NCBI GenBank assembly: GCA_004352715.1
Contig: SCFE01000022.1
Coordinates: 981,161-1,045,160 of the forward strand
DNA length: 64,000 nt
Source of the DNA: Hofstenia miamia
Lineage: Eukaryota; Xenacoelomorpha; Acoela
Direction of reading: 5' to 3'
Of the stretch, positions 58,360 to 64,000 are shown piece after piece. The position numbers and the translations under genes were made by a program. The notes under the pieces are model-generated. The model made no database searches. It saw nothing but the letters and a program-made list of their open reading frames with translations, and was not told where the DNA came from. Each line of letters opens with the position of its first letter. Within the stretch, counting starts at the first letter, position 1.

Positions 58360-59778
58360 TTACAAATTTTCTTGGCTTCCACTTGAGAAGGAATAGCCTT
58401 GATGGTTAATAGTCATTGCACGTGAAGATAACATGGCAGTACGACGAACTGGAGTAGGAGGCGCGACTTTTTTAGTTGAACTCTTACTAAGAAAACATAT
58501 TGATGCCAGTGAAGCATTAACGGTCATTTACTTCAAGAATAAATATGGTGTTTGTATGTCATAGGACTCCAAGCTATTATAAGTAATCTAGATAACATTT
58601 GTAGTAAAGTCAAGAGCCCATTATGATTATTGGTCAAAGAATGAAATTCTAGAGGTGAATATACACTCATGGGGCAAAAAATAAAACATAGTGCAAACGT
58701 TAATTACAAATGAGGTAAACGTTTGTAAATGTTTGTCAATTTTGGCATCAATATGTTTACTCAGAAGACTGTAGATAAGAGTTATCTTTCTTCTGAAAAT
58801 GATCTCTTGCAGAAATGTTGGTCTTCGATCTGTCACGTGGCGGTGGAACAGGTGTAGCCTAAACATTCAATAAAAATGAGTAAAAGCTAGTGTAGATATA
58901 AAAACCTCGTCTGCAGCATCGTTAATTTTTGCGCGGGATGATTCGCTTACATCAGTACTTGAGGGCGGCAACGAAAATTCGCGACTCGCTTCTAAAACAC
59001 GTTCAATCATTTCTGTCAAAACATTTTGATCTAAATTAGAAGCTAGAATTTCTGCCGCTTCTAAACTGCTCATTCTTGAAAAGTTGGGTTTCGTACGTTC
59101 TAAAATAAAAATATGCATGAATAATTTTTACGAGCTTACCTCTTGGTGAGGTTATGTCTCTTTTGGTAAGTAAAGGAGAATACGAACGTGAAACGTCTAA
59201 AGGTGACACCTCAAGTGGCTTACTTGCAGTGAGTGTAGCTTCAGATTTGAGCTTTGGCTTAGGCGGTAACGTAGGTTTAGTTTTGATAATATCATTTCGT
59301 TTTACATTGTCTTCAGTGGACACGTCGGCTTCAGTTTCTGGTGGACTTGAGAAATTTGGTATCAAGTTCAACAGTTCGCTCATTGGGTTGTTTAAAGGAA
59401 CGTCAGATACCATAGTATCTGTTGGATTGCTGATAATAGGTTCTTCTTTACCTGTAGTAGTATCATCTGTTACATCCCCAGGTACAGCAGACACCACATT
59501 ATCTTTTTGTTGATTAAGCCGTTGTTGCTTTCGTTGGGATGCCAAAATAGAGTGTAACAGATTTTGGGGCTTGTTCTTTTTCAAGACGAATTTTGAGGCC
59601 TCTTTAATCTTTCTACCTGGAAGTTTTCCGTACTGTCTCATAACCTCTCGTGTTCGTTGCTTGATTGCTTGTTGAGCAACTGGATACTCCTTCACAATTT
59701 CAAATAAGTCTTTCTTGCTGAGAACGAAAAGATTGGAAAAGCCTGGTGATATAATATTGGCTGTTCTTCTATTCATAC
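58360..59778 (-). CDS. CNGB: Cyclic-nucleotide-gated channel beta-like subunit, C-terminal exons
   Basis: Four minus-strand exons join in phase: 59140-59778, 58906-59099, 58761-58858, and 58360-58486 ending in TAA (58360-58362) with AATAAA at 58354-58359. The first exon starts in the last strand and alpha-C helix of the cyclic-nucleotide-binding domain: MNRRTANIISPGFSNLFVLS, then KKDLFEIVKEYP. This is the signature of CNG channels, and the beta-subunit wording (NRRTAN, FxNLFxLxKKDLxEI) fits best. A basic NLLHSILASQRKQQ segment resembles the beta-subunit KLF(K/N) region. The rest is a serine/threonine/proline-rich cytoplasmic tail ending SFSSGSQENL. Channel transmembrane exons must lie further upstream (above 60 kb, perhaps outside the window); I see none. 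Which beta paralogue it is cannot be told. The last exon could also splice onward at a GT inside the stop (see findings). Confidence 0.8.
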
Positions 59779-60091
59779 CTAAATTAATACAATAAAACAA
59801 AATGATGCAGAAATAAAAAGCATAATACTCTTCAAAATGATAAATTAACAAATCTGAAATATTGTCTGAACAGGGGTTTGATTGAAAAAGTTAACTAACA
59901 TTCATTATTTTACAGTAATAATTGACCTGAAAATAAAGTAAAATGTGTGAATCACATCTACTTTAAACGATACTATACATTCGATATTGGTTTGGGATTA
60001 TTGGGATTTCTATTATCTAAATCGTAAAAAGTTGAAAACTGAGTAATATTGACATTATGAAAGAATAATCCGGTATAGTTTGTCCTTAGTT

Positions 60092-60131
<40 letters not shown>

Positions 60132-60483
60132 TATATTGCCATTTTTCTATATTTCCCATTTAGCGCAGGTCCCCAATTCGCATAGAAAATTAGTAGTTTT
60201 TCTTGCAATCCTATATTTTTTATGTATAGATATTGTAAACAATGCATATTGAATAAAATTTTAAATAAATTTGAGTGTAAAAATATTCTGTATATTACGG
60301 TGACGGTGATAATTGGCTCAAAATATGTACATTTTATTTAGTGCCAGATATAAACAAACTCGAAAAATTTCAAAAAAATGTTTAAGATGGATTAATAATA
60401 TGGCATACAACAATGCTTTAATTTACTATAAACTCCTACCAGTTTCATTATTTCTTCAATTAAAGGATGTCCATCAATTAATA

Positions 60484-62934
60484 CAAGGGGTTAGAACCGG
60501 GGGTTAATTTACCGGGGGTAAATTTTACCTATTGAAGGGGTAAATTTACTTAATTATAAGCTAAAGCAAACTTCAATTTTGCGTATTGAAAAAATGATAG
60601 TGTTGCACTGGATTATAATTTAAATATGTAACTTCAGTTTATCACTACGAAAGTGTGATAACATTTTCATTTCAGCAGCCTAAGTATGTTCCAATTTTAC
60701 TGTTTACTAAATAATTTGTTTACTAGATAATTTGGACTTTGATCACCAAGTAGATAACAGCTGCGCAACGAATGAAACTCCCATTATTGCGAAATAAATT
60801 GCATTGTTTCACTATGGCGCCTTCATAGCATATTAGAGTTAGAACACAACAGAGTGGCTAGGCTGCACAGTGGAGGTTTTTAGCAGATAAATTATTTTGC
60901 AGTTAGTAAATTCAGGTAAAAGTTAAATAATCTGCAGTTATTATGTCGAAGAAACGAACATATTTAGAATCATATGTTGACTGGGTTCGACTTCATTGTG
61001 ACAGATGATATTCAAAAACCACTGTGTATCTTTTGCTCCAAAGTGCTTGGTAATGGTTCTATGAAGCCGTCAATTTTAAACGCTCATTTTACTTCATGCC
61101 ATTCCAAACATGTGCATGACCACCATGAGTCTTTGCTGGCCAAACGTGCTCGATTTCGTGCTGCAGGAACACTACCTAAATTGGGATTTTGTTCCGAAGG
61201 CAAAGCAGGATTGGAAGCATCATATCGTGTTGCTTACAGAATAGCAAAGGAAAAGAAGCCACATACAATTGGTGAACGACTTATCAAACCGTGCGCTATG
61301 GACATGGTTGAACTTGTTTGTGGAGTAGAACAAAAAAGAAAACTAGAGAAAATTGCTTTGTCAAACGATACAGTACGCTGTCGTATAAGTGACATGTCAC
61401 AGGATATTTTAAAACAGGTAGCAGACGAAATTCGAACTAGTAAGGCTAAAATTAGTATACAGCTGGATGAGTCGACTAATGTGTCGAACTGTGCACTTTT
61501 GTTGGTGTACTGTCGATATGTGCATGCTGGCGAGTTGAAAGAGGAGTTTTTGATGTGCGAAAGTTTGAACACAACTACCAAAGCGGTTGATGTCCTGGAA
61601 AAAATGGATCATTTTTTTCAACAAAATAATATAACCTGGAATCATGTGGGTTCACTTTGCACAGACGGTGCCCCTTCTATGCTCGGTGCTAATTCGGGCT
61701 TTACAACTCTAGTGAAAAAGCGTGCACCGCATATCATATCTAATCATTGTGCTCTTCATCGACATGCACTGGCAAGTAAAACCCTCCCAGAATACTTGAA
61801 AGCAGTATTGAAGCATGTGATTGAATGCGTGAATTTTATCAGGGCTCGTGCTCTTAATCATCGACTTTTCAAAGTGCTTTGTGATGAGATGGGTTCAGAA
61901 CACAACGTCCTCCTTTATCACACCGACATTCGGTGGCTCTCTAGGGGTCTTGTTTTGTCTCGAGTTTTTGAACTACGTGGAGAAATCGAGACTTTTCTTC
62001 GAGAATGCAAATCCCCGTTGAGTAAGCACTTTGACGACAACAAATTTATAGGAGCATTGGCTTACTTGACAGACTTTTTTTCAAGTTTGAACCAGCTCAA
62101 TATGCAGATGCAAGGAAAAAGTATTACCATTGTAGATGCACGTGATAAAATTCAAGGCTTTCAGAAAAAATTAGATCTGTGGAGTAGCAGAGTTCAAAAA
62201 GGAATTTGCGCGAATTTCCCAGCATTTGATGATTGGAAAGTCAATAGAAATCGCAACGAGATTTGTGATCTCGAAGTCAAGATATGCCAGCACCTCGCCG
62301 CCTTAAAAAGCAACTTTGCCGGTTACTTTGAAGGTGTAATTTCTATCAGTACTGCTCTTTGGGTAACTCATCCTTTCGAAGCGAGGTTAGAAAGTATTGC
62401 TGACGATGACCCTTGCAAGGACGAGCTGATTGATCTTCAATGTTCGACAACGCTTCACTCCAAATTTATTTCGTGCAATGGTGACTTTTCCAAGTTTTGG
62501 TGTGGATTAATCAACGAGTTTCCTATACTGACTAAGCATGCGTTGGAAGTTATTGTACCTTTTATAACTACTTATCTGTGTGAAGCAGGGTTCTCTTCAC
62601 TGTTGACTATTAAAACAAAACATCGTAATCGCTTAATTCCCAAAGACGACATGCGAGTGGCTCTTTCAATGACTGCTCCAAGAATCTCAGAAATTGTTAG
62701 TGGAAAACAAGCACAAAAGTCTCACTGAATGACTGTTGAAATTGTGTGTCAGTTAGTATTAAAAGAAAATTTTTACATTCTTGTGTGTTTATCGTAGTTT
62801 TCCATAACTAAAAAAACTTTTTTGATATGTGCCCTGGTAAAAATCAAAAAGATTTCCACCAAGAAGATGGGGGTAAATTATACTTTTTTCATTCGGAAAG
62901 GGGTAAACGAGACAAAAAAGGTTAAGAACCCCTG
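60484..62934 (+). mobile_element. hAT transposon, nearly complete (2,451 bp), ZBED5/SCAND3-like
   Basis: The left end reads CAAGGGGTTAGAACC and the right end, reversed, CAGGGGTTCTTAACC. The element is flanked by a perfect 8-bp duplication AATTAATA at 60476-60483 and 62935-62942, as hAT elements make. It carries one long transposase ORF. A 16-bp tandem duplication (GTTTACTAxATAATTT) lies in the left untranslated part near 60,710-60,740. The insertion lies upstream of the CNG-beta exons, in opposite orientation, probably in an intron of that gene. Confidence 0.95.
60943..62728 (+). CDS. hAT transposase (BED zinc finger, RNase-H-like core, hATC), one N-terminal frameshift
   Basis: The uninterrupted frame runs from ATG 60974 to TGA 62728 (584 residues). 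Family proteins usually start MSKKR..., and such a start lies at 60943 (MSKKRTYLESY) one frame off. A single extra base between 60943 and 60974 therefore separates the first 11 or so residues from the rest. Visible parts: BED-type finger with CIFC and later His residues (HFTSCHSKH); catalytic-core acidic motifs QLDESTNVSNCALLLVYCRY and CTDGAPSMLGANSGF; C-terminal hATC dimerisation block VIVPFITTYLCEAGFSSLLT followed by IKTKHRNRL. There are no other stops, so the element is young. Whether the protein is active, using the internal ATG, is unknown. It is a mobile-element gene, not a host ZBED gene, because the ends and duplication are intact. Confidence 0.9.
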
Positions 62935-62942
62935 AATTAATA

Positions 62943-64000
62943 GATGTAATCCATGGAAAAAATGATTTAATTAATATTTTAGACTATGTTTCATTTAAAT
63001 TCAAAAACAATCGAAAAACTAAAAGTTTACTATTTGTTATAAAGAAAACGAAAAAAAATACTAGTGATCATTGGACTTTAATAGAATTTGCTGCATTGCG
63101 AATTATTTAATTCAGAAATACAACCTTGATTTCTTTGGGTCATGAAGTTAGTTAAAAAGAGTGACTTGGAACAAAAATGATAGGTAATGACAGGTTTTCT
63201 GTGAATATTAGAAATGACTGCATTTCAAAAAAAAATATTTAAAAATGGTACTATTTAACTATCACTTTTTAAGTATAAATCTTTATTAGAAATGGCTACC
63301 AAACAGCAAGTTTCTCTATAATATTGGAAATAAATTTAGACACTCAACTGCGCTTTGAGCAATCCAAAACGTAATAATTAAGCGCGGCATTCATTTACAC
63401 CTCTGTTTAGCACGTCATGATTTAATTACTCAATAAAGGCGATCTCAACACTCATTTAAACTCTAAACATATTATAAATGGAATTGTTGTTTATGTTCAT
63501 TAATAAATAATAATAAAATTTTTAAGAAAGTTTGAATGAAATTATAATTTTTAAGAAAATTTGAATGAAATTATAATTTTTTTTACAAATAATGATAAAC
63601 TAAATAAAAAATTTTAAATCTTGGATTTTATAATTTTTCTTAAAAGCCATTTGTCAGGAATCCTCTTGTCAGACATTGCTATAAGTACTTGTTTGTAAAT
63701 TGATTTACAAAATTGCTAAAAGGAAAAATAATATTAATATATAAGCAACACCGCAAATTGACTTGATTTAAGACATTTTTGTAAGTTTAAATGCTGTTTG
63801 CAAGGCAGTGTTTAGGAAGGATACATTGTACCTAATAATCCTGGAAAAGGGCCTATTGAGCAACAATTGTAAAGGTTTGGCAGAGTTTACGCAGAAAATG
63901 GTGATTGAAGCAAGTGGTTAACTTGGCTTAAAGTTAGCCTTAAAAATATGCTAATACACTTCTCTTGAAGTCATTCATTGAGTATCGATAATTAAGTAGA
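62943..64000. other. AT-rich noncoding to window end
   Basis: No upstream CNG-channel exon is visible here. Confidence 0.5.

Noticed and set aside
58627-58866. 79-codon minus-strand frame
   Set aside because: Wrong frame of the channel exon 58761-58858; the phase-compatible frame is different.
59154-59513. 119-codon plus-strand frame
   Set aside because: Antisense shadow of the CNG-beta tail exon, whose minus frame has clear homology.
61234-61645. Minus-strand frames in the hAT transposase
   Set aside because: Antisense shadows of the transposase gene.

Overview
The window is AT-rich DNA from an animal (metazoan) nuclear genome. Small exons sit in introns of about 50 bp to 2.4 kb with GT donors and usually TTTTAG-like acceptors, and long (TA)n runs flank several assembly gaps. 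The only intact conserved genes are axonemal HYDIN and a cyclic-nucleotide-gated channel beta-type subunit. I cannot name the species. A non-vertebrate animal such as an ascidian or a cnidarian fits the base composition, the small introns and the transposon mix. There are no bacterial features, no CRISPR and no recognisable tRNA or rRNA.

Layout. Positions 1-32,600 are gene-poor. They hold a possible GPCR exon (about 1.5 kb, minus), a two-exon piece of a secreted PAN/apple plus EGF protein (16.9-18.8 kb, plus), and many mobile elements: hAT MITEs of one 'CGAGCC' family, other hAT relics, mariner/Tc1 relics, a Harbinger-like MITE, a LINE with reverse-transcriptase pieces (19.1-21.1 kb, minus), a Penelope-like element (29.3-30.4 kb) broken by two LINE tails, and a mariner relic (30.6-31.2 kb). 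Positions 32,694-58,162 hold the C-terminal part of HYDIN on the minus strand. I could join 30 exons with matching splice phases, 6,025 nt in all, down to a stop codon. The introns carry many MITEs with clear target-site duplications. Positions 58,360-59,778 hold the last exons of a CNG-channel beta-like gene, same strand, directly upstream of HYDIN. Positions 60,484-62,934 are a nearly complete hAT transposon (ZBED5/SCAND3-like transposase, plus strand) with an exact 8-bp duplication. A 307-bp deletion derivative of it sits in a HYDIN intron at 54,075.

Main point of interest. The HYDIN module begins only about 200 bp after the channel gene's apparent stop, so the large N-terminal part of HYDIN is not at this locus. 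The splice phases would even permit channel exons to join HYDIN exons in frame. Either HYDIN is split into separate genes here, or there is a fused or polycistronic transcript, or the assembly is wrong. The second theme is the fine detail of mobile elements: parent and deletion derivative with a visible microhomology junction, nested MITEs with exact duplications, and a covarying stem next to a LINE tail.
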